Positions 1 to 7,725 of a stretch of 64,000 nucleotides of DNA are shown here, piece by piece. The position numbers and the translations under genes were made by a program. The notes under the pieces are model-generated. The model ran no database searches and was not told where the DNA came from. It saw nothing but the letters and a program-made list of their open reading frames with translations. Within the stretch, counting starts at the first letter, position 1; each line of letters begins with the position of its first letter. This stretch comes from Palsa-506 sp963836355 (GTDB taxonomy: Bacteria > Actinomycetota > Actinomycetes > Streptosporangiales > Streptosporangiaceae), in the NCBI GenBank assembly GCA_963836355.1, contig CAWIJO010000007.1, positions 620,001-684,000 of the forward strand, given 5' to 3'.

Positions 1-621
1 TGCTACCTGTATTTCCTCGGGCGAGTATGATATCGTCCTGATGACTTCTGTTAGCAATTCATATTTACCGTTTGCCTTGAGTTCAAGTAGCTCGATATTC
101 CATTCATATACGGCTTCGTCAGTCGCCTGTACGCTTATCAGCAGATAGTTTCCGTTGAATTCCTGAACTATTTGCGGCACGCCCGCGATAGTCTTGAGGT
201 CGTCAATTGTCAGGATATCAAAGATCAGCACCCCGCCTTCGTTTAGGTGCCTACAAGCGCAGGAGAAGAAGGTTTTCCAGGCCGAAAAACTGAGCAGGTG
301 ATTGATGCCGTGGTAGACGCAAATTATAGCGTCAAATTTTTCGTCTAGCCGAAAGCTGCTCATGTCGGCTAGGTACAGCGCTGTCCCCTCGGGCAGCTTC
401 TCACGAGCTACAGTTAGCACGCCCGGCGATATATCCAGACCACTGACGCGATATTTGTCTGCGAGCAGAGCAATAATGCTGCCGGTTCCGCAGGCTACCT
501 CAAGCAACGTCACGGCACGGTTGTTAACTTGCTTAATAACATCGTCAATAAACGCAGCCTCGGTGGAAGAATCGCCCGCCACGGCATCGTAATGCCTGGC
601 AAGCAAATCATAGCCTGACAT
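1..621 (-). CDS. class I SAM-dependent methyltransferase, 3' end outside window
   Basis: The minus-strand frame opens at ATG 621 and stays open to the left edge, about 207 residues, so the C-terminus is missing. Motif I reads LLEVACGTGS near residue 40, followed by an acidic post-I segment (VSGLDIS) and a motif-IV region (FDAIICVYHGINHLL). This is the classic Rossmann methyltransferase layout (Methyltransf_11/25 type). The substrate cannot be told. Base composition is the oddity: the first lines run near 45-50% GC with many A/T-ending codons, while the rest of the window is far richer in GC. This suggests recent acquisition. No partner gene is visible, because the 1.5 kb upstream holds nothing recognisable. 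Confidence 0.85.
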   Translation of the reverse strand, partial: MSGYDLLARHYDAVAGDSSTEAAFIDDVIKQVNNRAVTLLEVACGTGSIIALLADKYRVSGLDISPGVLTVAREKLPEGTALYLADMSSFRLDEKFDAIICVYHGINHLLSFSAWKTFFSCACRHLNEGGVLIFDILTIDDLKTIAGVPQIVQEFNGNYLLISVQATDEAVYEWNIELLELKANGKYELLTEVIRTISYSPEEIQVA

Positions 622-1227
622 GTTCAGAGTTTATGCGGCGCGCTGAAATCATGCAATCGCCCGAAGAACATTGCGAGCAGATTTCTCAAGGCCGGCAGGC
701 TGCTGAAGTTGGGAGTACGGCCTATAGCCGCTATCTCGGTTCTCCGACCGGTAGTTCCGGCCATCCCCTTCCAGACGCGAGGAACGCGAGACCGCGACAG
801 GCGCGGCTTGCGCTAACCAGGACTGCGTGCCCAGGGACCAGAAGTCCGCCGTGTAGGTCGTGCAGTCGTCCTGCCCGATACTCGTGATCGAGGCACATCG
901 GCGTGTACGTGTTGACATGACACGCCGTTGGTCGAGAAGGCAACGGCAGAGGACCAGCCGGCTGCCGAGGATGCGGCCGGGGCTACCAGCGACGCGATCG
1001 CGCTGGTAGACGGCACTCTGCAGGGCCGTCGCCACCTTGAAGACATGGCGGATTCTCTTCACCGACTACCGTAGGCCACTGAAGACCTTCAAATCTTCAT
1101 TCCGCGCCGCAATCGGTCTTACTTCTTCAAGGAGAGTTTCGCATAACCCTCGAGGTGAATGCCATGCTGCGGGCAGCCTATGCCAGAGATAGCGGCTCTC
1201 ACAAGCCGGTGACAGGCAGCCGACAAA
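622..1227. other. no recognisable gene
   Basis: Several overlapping frames are open here on both strands, but none shows a recognisable domain, a convincing ribosome site or the codon bias of the real genes around it. Composition is intermediate between the low-GC methyltransferase and the GC-rich DNA to the right, so this may be a transfer junction. Confidence 0.4.
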
Positions 1228-1480
1228 CTACGAGCTTTCGTCGAAGGCATAAACCTGAGCGATCGGGGACTCCGCTTGCTCGCCCAGGAGCCACCCGAGC
1301 GTTGTCACCACGCCGTTGACGCCAGCTATCTGCTCCAGCGACCTGACGACATCGCCGAATCCGTCGACCAGTTCGCCCCGATTCTCACCTTCTGATCGAC
1401 AGACCGTGCATCCGACGCCAGGAGGCCAACGCGTGCATGGCGTGCGCGTGCCCGTTCGGCCGGAACTCATCTGCCCCCAT
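1228..1480 (-). pseudogene. possible frameshifted small conserved protein
   Basis: From ATG 1480 one frame gives MGADEFRPNGHAHAMHALA and then runs out of sense. A second frame continues with GELVDGFGDVVRSLEQIAG and a short tail ending in AQVYAFDE. Together they look like one acidic protein of about 80 residues broken by a single frameshift near 1385. The combined sequence resembles small actinobacterial proteins of unknown function, but I recognise no named family. Both halves are weak alone; only the join makes sense. Confidence 0.35.
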
Positions 1481-2172
1481 GGCTAGAACCCCGGGCGGGC
1501 TAGCGGTGGGCTCGTGTGGGGGGTGTGCGTGACCGCGCCGACGGCAACCGAGGGCCCTCAGCAGGCAAAGGTCAGCATCACGGCTGCGGCGGCCGACGGC
1601 GGGTGCCGTGGCGGCGCCGTCAGGCCGGCGGGCTCCGAGCCGTGCTCGCGGCTTCATAGATCCGTCAGCTGACCGATGTCTCTTCCTGAAACTTGCACAA
1701 GTATTTGTAGTGCAATTACTGGCACGATCCAGTGCCGAAGTTTGATCGGTCCCCCGGGGCTGGCCGCTCAGGGGTGACCTGCGCGGCCAGTCCGGCCCGA
1801 TGTAGCCGACGAAGGCGAGGCCGAGGAATGAGCAGTGCTCGCAATGCGCGGACTCTTCGCCGCGGCTCCTGGAGCGAAGGGCCGGCGGCCGTTCCTGGCG
1901 GCCTTTCGTTGAGCTCCCCGGCGCCAGGCCTCGCCGGCCATCCTTCCACCACCGGGGCCAGCGTGCCTTACCGCCATGTTTGTGCTTCCCGCGAGCCGGG
2001 GGTCCCCGCCTCCAGCCAGCCGGATCGGCATCCGCGCTAGCCGCCAAGACCGCACACCCTGCGCGCAGGGAAGGAACCAATATGCACGGCTTTATCAAGA
2101 GGGCAGCGGTGGCGCCTGGCTATGGACCAGTTGCCTCTGCTGTGCGGTGATCTGCGGAAGGCGGCGGGCGTG
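1481..2172. other. no recognisable gene
   Basis: Long open frames occur on both strands but are low-complexity Arg/Pro/Gly/Ala translations, which is what very GC-rich non-coding DNA gives. No motif, terminator or RNA gene was recognised. Confidence 0.4.
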
Positions 2173-2559
2173 ATGCCGCGTGAATCGTTCACCTGCCCGC
2201 GCTGCGGAGCGGCCGAGGCAGATCCAGTGCTGGCCTCGCAGCGCTTATGCGGTATCTGCCAGGACTTCACCGGCCGGTGCGGGGCCAGTTTCATCGCTGG
2301 AGCCTTGCTTGCCACGGGCGTTCTGGAAATCCCAGGCTGGCCTTACCCCTGCACCTCGACGGGCACCGAGCGCTGGCTGCTGGCACGCGTGGCCGACGCG
2401 GAGGCCGGCATCGTGCTCGAGCGCTGGTTGCTGGCACGCGTGGCCGCCGCGGAGACCGGCATCGGCCTCTGCGCGCCGCACGGGGACCGCCTGCGCGCCG
2501 GTGCCGCGTCGTGGATGGAGGCCCTGGGACTGACGCTGACCCCGGCGGGCTGGTCATGA
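2173..2559 (+). CDS. small zinc-ribbon-like protein with internal duplication
   Basis: The frame from ATG 2173 gives about 128 residues; an upstream ATG at 2122 is possible but adds unconserved sequence. The N-terminus has two cysteine pairs, CPRCG near residue 9 and CGIC near residue 31, as in a zinc ribbon. The middle contains a 17-residue tandem repeat (ERWLLARVADAEAGIVL followed by a near copy), encoded by a 51-nt direct repeat. No family is recognised and the function is unknown. The repeat looks like a recent duplication. No operon partner is evident. The zinc-ribbon reading is inference from cysteine spacing. Confidence 0.45.
   Translation: MPRESFTCPRCGAAEADPVLASQRLCGICQDFTGRCGASFIAGALLATGVLEIPGWPYPCTSTGTERWLLARVADAEAGIVLERWLLARVAAAETGIGLCAPHGDRLRAGAASWMEALGLTLTPAGWS
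2368..2469 (+). repeat. 51-nt direct tandem repeat, two copies
   Basis: Copies begin at 2368 and 2419. They differ at a few positions only, and the 51-nt period preserves the reading frame of the surrounding small gene, duplicating 17 codons. Confidence 0.8.
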
Positions 2560-2760
2560 ACGGGCCAGCGCTGGCCACGCAGCGCGCCACGGACAGCGTG
2601 GCATCCCCTATGACCCCCTCCCTCCGAAAATGCCTGCTGGCATTGAAGTTGGCGAATCCCCAGCAGCCTGGAAATGCGTCCGGCCAGCGGCTACGTCTGT
2701 GAGACTAGCGCGCGGCCCGCGGGGGCGGCAGTCCGAGCCGCCGACGCACCTCGTCAGTGC

Positions 2761-3342
2761 TCACGCAGAACTGATCGTCTCGCCAGCCGGGCCGGCGTCA
2801 TCGCCCGTATCCGATCTTCGTTGCCGGCCGCGGTTCACGGCCCCCAGCAGTACCCGCGCGCCGGCGCCCAGAAGCGCGAGGTCGCCGAGCATCTGCACGA
2901 TGAGCACCACCCGGGCGGCCTCAGATTTGGCGGTGATCTCCCCGAAACCCACCGTTGAGAAGATGGTCACGCTGAAGTACAGGGCGTCGGTACGGGTCAG
3001 CGGCTCGGTGAAGCTCGCCGCGGATGCTCGTTCCATCACGAAGTACGTCGAGGCGAACAACAGCAGGTAGAAGGGAACGATCAGACCCAGCGCCTCGAAC
3101 GCCTTCACGCCCGGGTAACGCGACCCGGCAATAGTCCTGACCTGCCACACCATGAGGCCGGCGAAAACCACCAGCCCGATCAGGATACGCACCGCCGTGT
3201 CACCATTCCACGGCTCATCCAGCGGAAGCACGTAGTACAGAACCACCAGCACCGCCGCGCTCAGGACACCGCGCAGCACCGCCCGGAAGATAAGCCGCCT
3301 CCGCCGGGCGCGCGGCAGTTCCTGGTAGAGCCGATCGGTCAT
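2761..3342 (-). CDS. two-TM potassium channel (Ion_trans_2 family)
   Basis: A 193-residue membrane protein from ATG 3342. A basic N-terminus (ARRRRLIFR) precedes TM segments near residues 20-40, 52-70 and 82-103. A pore helix and selectivity filter follow, reading FSTVGFGEI near residues 126-134, and a final TM segment near 145-165. TVGFG is the hallmark K+ filter. The protein is short, with no RCK domain; the tail is hydrophilic (GRQRRSDTGDD). It likely mediates K+ flux across the plasma membrane. It stands alone, with no operon partner. Ion selectivity is inferred from the filter. Confidence 0.88.
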   Translation of the reverse strand: MTDRLYQELPRARRRRLIFRAVLRGVLSAAVLVVLYYVLPLDEPWNGDTAVRILIGLVVFAGLMVWQVRTIAGSRYPGVKAFEALGLIVPFYLLLFASTYFVMERASAASFTEPLTRTDALYFSVTIFSTVGFGEITAKSEAARVVLIVQMLGDLALLGAGARVLLGAVNRGRQRRSDTGDDAGPAGETISSA

Positions 3343-3948
3343 CGTTCCCCCGGGACTAGTGAGAGCGCCAACGCTAGCTTCCTGACGGGCCGCTGGCGGA
3401 GGATTCCGCTAGCGAGCACAACGCCGCCAGTCACCGGTATGCGCACCTGCGCCAGCTGCGGGACCAAAGATTCTCCCTGCCGTTTGAGCAGATGCTCGCC
3501 ACCCGCAGAATGACCGACCACGACTTCCTGGCACACTCGCGCCCAGCGGCCGGAGAAATGCCCAGCCGGGCGCCGGCCTGCGCGATGTCTGGCCTTTGCC
3601 GCCGGCGCGGCAGATCGGCCAGGCCGTGTCTGCATGAGCCATCGCCGGAAGCTGCCGGGACACCTCAAGCCGGCGTCTAGGCGCGCTTCAGCTCACGTTG
3701 ACCCATTGTTGACTAAGGATCCGTAGTACGGTCAGAATCCGCCGTGGGATAGTGACAGGTAGATCTGATGACGCTGCTCTAGACCCAGGCAGTGGCAGAA
3801 GCCCTGCCCTGGAGGGTGAAAAATGGGTCGCGCAGACTTGCACGCGGACACCGGTATCCGGTCGGCTGACCGGCCTAGCGCGCTCCCCGCAGCACCGCAC
3901 GCCCACCAAGCCCACGATCCGTGGGACCGCAGTGAGGCCGGAGAAGCC
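3343..3948. other. no recognisable gene
   Basis: Spacer between the K+ channel and a small conserved protein. Open frames on both strands are compositional and show no domain. The sequence before 3949 may hold that gene's promoter, but no clear -10/-35 pair was found. Confidence 0.4.
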
Positions 3949-4200
3949 ATGAGAGTACCGGCGGCTGGCCAGCCCGGCCACGGCAGCGCGGCGAGCCTGC
4001 GGCGCCAGCCGACCCGGATCGTGCTGGGCCGCGTAGAAGACGGTTACACTGGCGCATTTGAGGTCATCTGCTGCGACTGCGGCGACCGCCCGTACTGGGA
4101 TTATTCCGAGATATCGTTCCAGCTTCAGCGGATCCGCGGGCCCTACCCACTGGACGCCGGCATTGCCGCGTACGAGCAACACCTCGGGCTGGCCACCTGA
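3949..4200 (+). CDS. small conserved actinobacterial protein, function unknown
   Basis: ATG 3949 follows a good ribosome site (GGAG about 7 nt upstream) and gives 83 residues. The frame is open from 3823, but the upstream part is unconserved in style. The core reads GRVEDGYTGAFEVICCDCGD, then RPYWDYSEIS and an Arg/Pro-containing C-terminus. The CCDCGD cluster could bind metal or be redox-active. Short proteins of this type recur in actinomycetes, but no function is known to me. It is preceded by a gap and followed by the dead toxin-antitoxin pair on the opposite strand. Confidence 0.6.
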   Translation: MRVPAAGQPGHGSAASLRRQPTRIVLGRVEDGYTGAFEVICCDCGDRPYWDYSEISFQLQRIRGPYPLDAGIAAYEQHLGLAT

Positions 4201-4619
4201 CCGTGCCGGGCAATTCCTCCTCAGCCGACGCCGTCTGGCCCGAAGTCGGCAAAACTTCACCAGCGCCGCAACATCCGTCGCCATATAGGTCAGGTATACC
4301 AATACGGCACGTGGGCGGCGACGATGACTATCTGCCCAATGCCTGCTCCGCAGTTCGCCATGGTCGTCCGCAACGGCAAGCCGCGGCTCGGCCGGTTAGT
4401 GCAGGCGCGCCACCCACGCGGGCAACAAGCGCGGCGTGGCAGGTGGCACGATCCTGGCGCACCGCAAGTCTGCATGCGGCTGCGCAGCTCTCGAGCGTCA
4501 CATGCAAGCCGGAAATCAGCCACAGCCCTGCCGAGCACAGCCAGCAGCCTGCCATTGCACCGACCTGGCCAGCCCGTCGCCCGGTGCGGCTGGACCTGGC
4601 CCTGTGTGGCGTTCACCGC
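4201..4619. other. no intact gene; downstream of the vapC remnant
   Basis: On the minus strand this is where the C-terminal half of the VapC-like toxin would lie, but similarity stops at about 4620. The rest reads as compositional frames with no motif. Confidence 0.4.
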
Positions 4620-4912
4620 GGCTTCCGTTGCTGGGCACATTACGGTGGCATCGACCGCGTCGGACTGGCCGCTGCGGGACGGCAGCATCCCGGCCCGGCG
4701 TTCCAGGACGTCATCGACCGCGGTGACATCGGTCCCGGCGAGCAGCCGGGCCAGCGGGGCCTGCCGGCCAGTGCCGCCGCGCCAGGCCGGGCCACCACTG
4801 CCCCGCTGGTCACCGGCACCCGCCCCGCCAGCCGCTCCCGCTTCACCAGCGCCGCCACGTCACGATCACCGCGCTGTGCCGCCACGAACGCCCCGGCATC
4901 CAGCACCATCAC
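4620..4912 (-). pseudogene. VapC-like PIN-domain toxin, frameshifted and truncated
   Basis: Starting at GTG 4912/ATG 4909, the frame gives VMVLDAGAFVAAQRGDRDVA, the PIN-domain N-terminus with its first catalytic Asp (LDAGA), then LAGRVPVTSGAVVA. Sense is lost at about 4777 and resumes one base later with WRGGTGRQAPLARLLAG and a DAVDAT segment, the usual second half of the fold. The expected acidic C-terminus is absent. VapC toxins are ribonucleases neutralised by a co-transcribed antitoxin; the upstream gene fits that role and is also broken. One deleted base explains the shift; the lost 3' end needs a second event. Confidence 0.7.
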
Positions 4913-5086
4913 GGATCTGCTCCCCGGTGACCGGGTCGTGCTCAGCCTCACAGGCGGCGAGGAAGTCATCCAGCGCGCGCAGCCGCCGGTCATGATCCGC
5001 CTTCAGCCGCAACGCGTCATTCACCCACGCGCTCACACTCTCCGCCTGACCGCCGCCACTGCATCCTGGGCCACCGCCCAGCTCAC
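4866..5086 (-). pseudogene. ribbon-helix-helix type antitoxin remnant
   Basis: The readable part is QAESVSAWVNDALRLKADHD, then RRLRALDDFLAACEAEHDPV and a basic end, stopping at 4866. This matches the C-terminal two-thirds of small antitoxins that precede VapC in actinomycetes. The N-terminal stretch (VSWAVAQDAVAAV) lies in another frame, so a frameshift near 5050 separates them, and no proper start remains. Its 3' end overlaps the vapC start by about 46 nt, the normal coupling for such pairs. Confidence 0.6.
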
Positions 5087-5314
5087 GATCCGTGATCAGT
5101 ATTGGACTCGGCCGGGGGCGCGCAACGTCGACAGACCGGCTGATCTGGCGGAACGGGCGAGAACTGGCTCAGCCGCCAGTGCCACGCGGCCTGGCCGCGC
5201 ACTCGCGGCCTGCATCCGCATGTGCGCGATTCCTATAATTGGTAGCGCAGCTTGGGGTGGCGGTGCGGTCACCGCGGTCGCCCCGCTGCCGGACGATTCG
5301 GGAGGTTCGCTGTC

Positions 5315-5737
5315 GTGGACACGGCGGGGCCGGGCAGCGGCGCCGAGGACGAGCGGGCGCGGTCTGCGGAGGATGTCCGCAAGTACGTGCAGCGGCTGCG
5401 CGCGCTTCCTGTCGAACAGCTGATCGCGGATGTCCTGTTCAGCCTGCTCAATGCCGCCCAGGTCAAACTGGGGCGGCGGGACGCCCGGTTGCTGATCGAC
5501 TTGAGCGCTGTGGCGCGCGAGCACGCACGTGCCTATCTTTCGGGCGAGCTCAGCAAGCAGATCGATCAGCTGCTGGGACAGCTGCGGCTGGGTCAGGTGA
5601 GCGCGGAGGGCCGCGCGAGCGTGCCAGGCGAGCTGGAGGAGAACGATCTGGACCGGGTACCGGCCCGGCCGCCGGCCGGTGCAGCGCAGCCACCGGCGGC
5701 CCCGGCGGCCGGCAGGCTGTGGGTTCCTGGACGCTGA
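5315..5737 (+). CDS. conserved hypothetical protein, helical
   Basis: GTG 5315 is preceded by GGGAGG at good spacing; the frame is open from 5252 but starts better here. The protein has about 140 residues. An acidic N-terminus precedes a helical core (VRKYVQRLRALPVEQLIADV, LFSLLNAAQVKLG, DLSAVAREHARAYLSGEL), then a proline/alanine-rich tail. A TATAAT hexamer at 5234-5239 could be the -10 element, although no good -35 is visible. I recognise no named domain. The core looks like small actinobacterial proteins found as singletons. It may form a helical bundle; function unknown. Confidence 0.6.
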   Translation: MDTAGPGSGAEDERARSAEDVRKYVQRLRALPVEQLIADVLFSLLNAAQVKLGRRDARLLIDLSAVAREHARAYLSGELSKQIDQLLGQLRLGQVSAEGRASVPGELEENDLDRVPARPPAGAAQPPAAPAAGRLWVPGR

Positions 5738-5915
5738 TCTCGGTTACGGCGCTGGCGAGTTCATCTTGCGGGCGGTTGATGCGCGCTACGGTTGCCGGGG
5801 GCCGGGCCGCAGCTGACACGGCGGTGGTCCAGCATGCAGGTGCTGCCCGGCGCAGGCGCCGTCCGGCAGCGGGCGCGGATCATGAAGCAACGGCAGAAAG
5901 CCGCAGGACCTAGCG

Positions 5916-6478
5916 ATGGACCTCACCTTCAGCCCGTTGACCGCTGGGCAGTGGCCGGCGCTGGAGGATTTGTTCGGGCCGGGGGGTCGAACGGGTGCTG
6001 GTGCATGTACTGGCGCATCGGCCCCCGCTACCGCGACCGGCAGCGCGAGGACAACAAGCGCGACCTGGAACGGCTCGCTCGATCGGGGAAGCCGCCAGGC
6101 CTGCTGGCCTTCGAGGGCGCCGCCGCCGTCGGATGGTGTGAGCTTGCCCCGCGGGCCAGCCTGGACTGGCTGGCCCGTGGCCGGCACTTCCGGCCGGTGG
6201 ACGAGCTGCCCGTGTGGTCGGTCCCGTGCTTTTACGTGCGGCGCACGCATCGCCGCCAGGGCATCATGGGAGCGCTGATCGAGGCTGCCGTGGGCGTGGC
6301 TGCCTCAGCCGGCGCCCCGGCCCTGGAGGCCTACCCCGTGGACACATCCGTGCCCGGCCACACCCGTAACCTGTTCCTGGGGGTCGCATTAGCCTTCGCC
6401 CAGCACGGCTTCCAGGTCGTGGCCCGGCGCCAGCCCGATCGTCCGGTAATGCGCAAAGTCCTCGCCACATCCACCTGA
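5916..6478 (+). pseudogene. GNAT acetyltransferase broken by a one-base frameshift
   Basis: From ATG 5916 the frame gives MDLTFSPLTAGQWPALEDLF, then reaches a run of six G at about 5980 and goes out of frame. The next frame continues with NGCWCMYWRIGPRYRDR, then LLAFEGAAAVGWCELAPR and the acetyl-CoA binding segment RRTHRRQGIMGALIEAAVG. It ends at 6478. Restoring one G joins the halves into a normal protein of about 187 residues of the CWCMxW-type GNAT group. Substrate unknown. Because the lesion is one base in a homopolymer, an assembly error is a serious alternative. Confidence 0.75.
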
Positions 6479-6595
6479 CCGGCCAGCGCCAGCGCCATCA
6501 GCTCATGAAAGGCGCACATCCCGCTGATATGCGATCCGCACGGGAAGTCAGGTAAACCGACCTCGGCTAGCGCAGCGCGCGGCCGAGCACCGGGG

Positions 6596-6745
6596 CTACT
6601 GGCGGGAGCGGTGCGGGCGGAACTTGATCCAGGCCAGGATGGCGATGACCACCAGTAGCCAAGGGGAGAACAGGAAGTGCATGGCGAAGCTGAGGACGGT
6701 CAGCGCCACGATGGCGATGAGGGCAAGGGCGATGATCCCGGGCAT
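6596..6745 (-). CDS. small hydrophobic membrane protein next to PspC
   Basis: A 49-residue frame from ATG 6745 to TAG 6596. It reads MPGIIALALIAIVALTVLSF, then a short turn, LFSPWLLVVIAILAWIKF, and a basic end (RPHRSRQ). Two TM segments are clear and the positive tail predicts a cytoplasmic C-terminus. It lies 44 nt downstream of the PspC gene on the same strand, so co-transcription is likely. Similar short proteins accompany pspC in other actinomycetes. Role unknown, perhaps envelope-stress related by association. Confidence 0.65.
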   Translation of the reverse strand: MPGIIALALIAIVALTVLSFAMHFLFSPWLLVVIAILAWIKFRPHRSRQ

Positions 6746-6789
6746 AGTGATCGGTCTCCATTCACGTCGGGCTAGTTTGAGGACAGGGG

Positions 6790-7077
6790 TTAGCGGGAGC
6801 GGTTCTGGCGGCCGGCGATCCAGGCCGCAGCGACCGGCTGGTCTTCGCCGTCCTGAGGGATGAGCAGCCAGGCGGCGATGTAGAGGGCCACACCGGCCCC
6901 GGTGAATAGGGCCAGCGCGGCGACGATGACGCGAACCATAGTGACGTCCACGTCCAGGTAACGGGCTATGCCGCCGGCCACGCCGGCCAGCATCCTGTCG
7001 TCGGCGGACCGGCGCAGCCGACGGGCGGGCTGGTCAGTAATGAAGGCGGACCCGGTGTCTGCGGTGCTTGTGTTCAT
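6790..7077 (-). CDS. PspC-domain membrane protein
   Basis: A 95-residue protein from ATG 7077. After a polar N-terminus comes the PspC core: RLRRSADDRMLAGVAGGIAR, then YLDVDVTMVRVIVAALALF and a second hydrophobic stretch ending in YIAAWLLIP. The AGVAGGIARYLDVD and AAWLLIP signatures are diagnostic for PspC, a membrane protein linked to envelope-stress responses. The tail is short and polar, so this is a stand-alone PspC domain rather than a sensor kinase. The downstream small membrane gene is probably in the same transcript. Confidence 0.9.
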   Translation of the reverse strand: MNTSTADTGSAFITDQPARRLRRSADDRMLAGVAGGIARYLDVDVTMVRVIVAALALFTGAGVALYIAAWLLIPQDGEDQPVAAAWIAGRQNRSR

Positions 7078-7424
7078 GTTTCAAGACTGCCGCCGACTGG
7101 GACCCCCGTCGATCGGGATCAGCCCCGGTTCGCACCCTGACCTGCATCCCGAAGACATCAGGATCAACCCTGACCGTGATCAGGGTTGCCAGCGCAGTGA
7201 ATAGTGAGCCGTCGTGTGGTGAGAGCTCGCTGACCCACTGTTCGTAGCTGCCTGGGGTCCAGCCGCAGTCGCGGACGAGCAGGTGTGCCCGCGAGGTGAA
7301 CAGGAGCATCCCTTGTCGCTTGCGCAGCCGTTCCATGCTGGTTGTTGATTCGCACAGTGCCAGAGACGCACATCCCCGCCGTTCGGAGGACGGGGAGTGG
7401 ACCGGGCCCGCGCTCACCCACTCC
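7078..7424. other. intergenic, probable pspC promoter region
   Basis: Divergent spacer upstream of pspC. It contains a locally dense cluster of short imperfect repeats around 7110-7190 (GATCAGG and relatives). No other gene is supported. Confidence 0.35.
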
Positions 7425-7529
7425 CCGTCGGGCATTCGCAAACACCCGGGCACCCGCCGCCGCTGCCACTGCCGCCGGGTGTGTCACCATCACAATCGTC
7501 TGCCCGTCGCCATGTAGCCGCCCGAACAG
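7425..7529 (-). pseudogene. fragment of an ABC-transporter ATPase
   Basis: About 35 residues in one minus-strand frame read LFGRLHGDGQTIVMVTHPAA, then VAAAAGARVFANA. This is the end of the nucleotide-binding domain of a MacB/LolD-type ABC ATPase, with the switch His in MVTH. Walker A, signature and Walker B are not present anywhere near. It is a relic, with no start and no partner permease. The surrounding 7530-7725 holds no gene. Confidence 0.6.
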
Positions 7530-7725
7530 CGAAGGACCGCCGCCTCCGGCACGTGGATCAGCTCGGCGTGGGCGTTGATGCACCGAATGGCCAGGTCTGG
7601 GCACTGCTGGACGCGTCTTGGGTGAAGGTGTACGTAACAATACGGGGAGCGCCATCGCCGTGGCGGGCCGCTGGACGGTCTCCGAAGCTCCGTTCTTGGT
7701 GCTCTAACAAGGCGAAGGGGGCGGC

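Noticed and set aside
4203..5423. 406-codon plus-strand frame
   Set aside because: It runs antisense through the RHH/VapC relics and has no recognisable domain.
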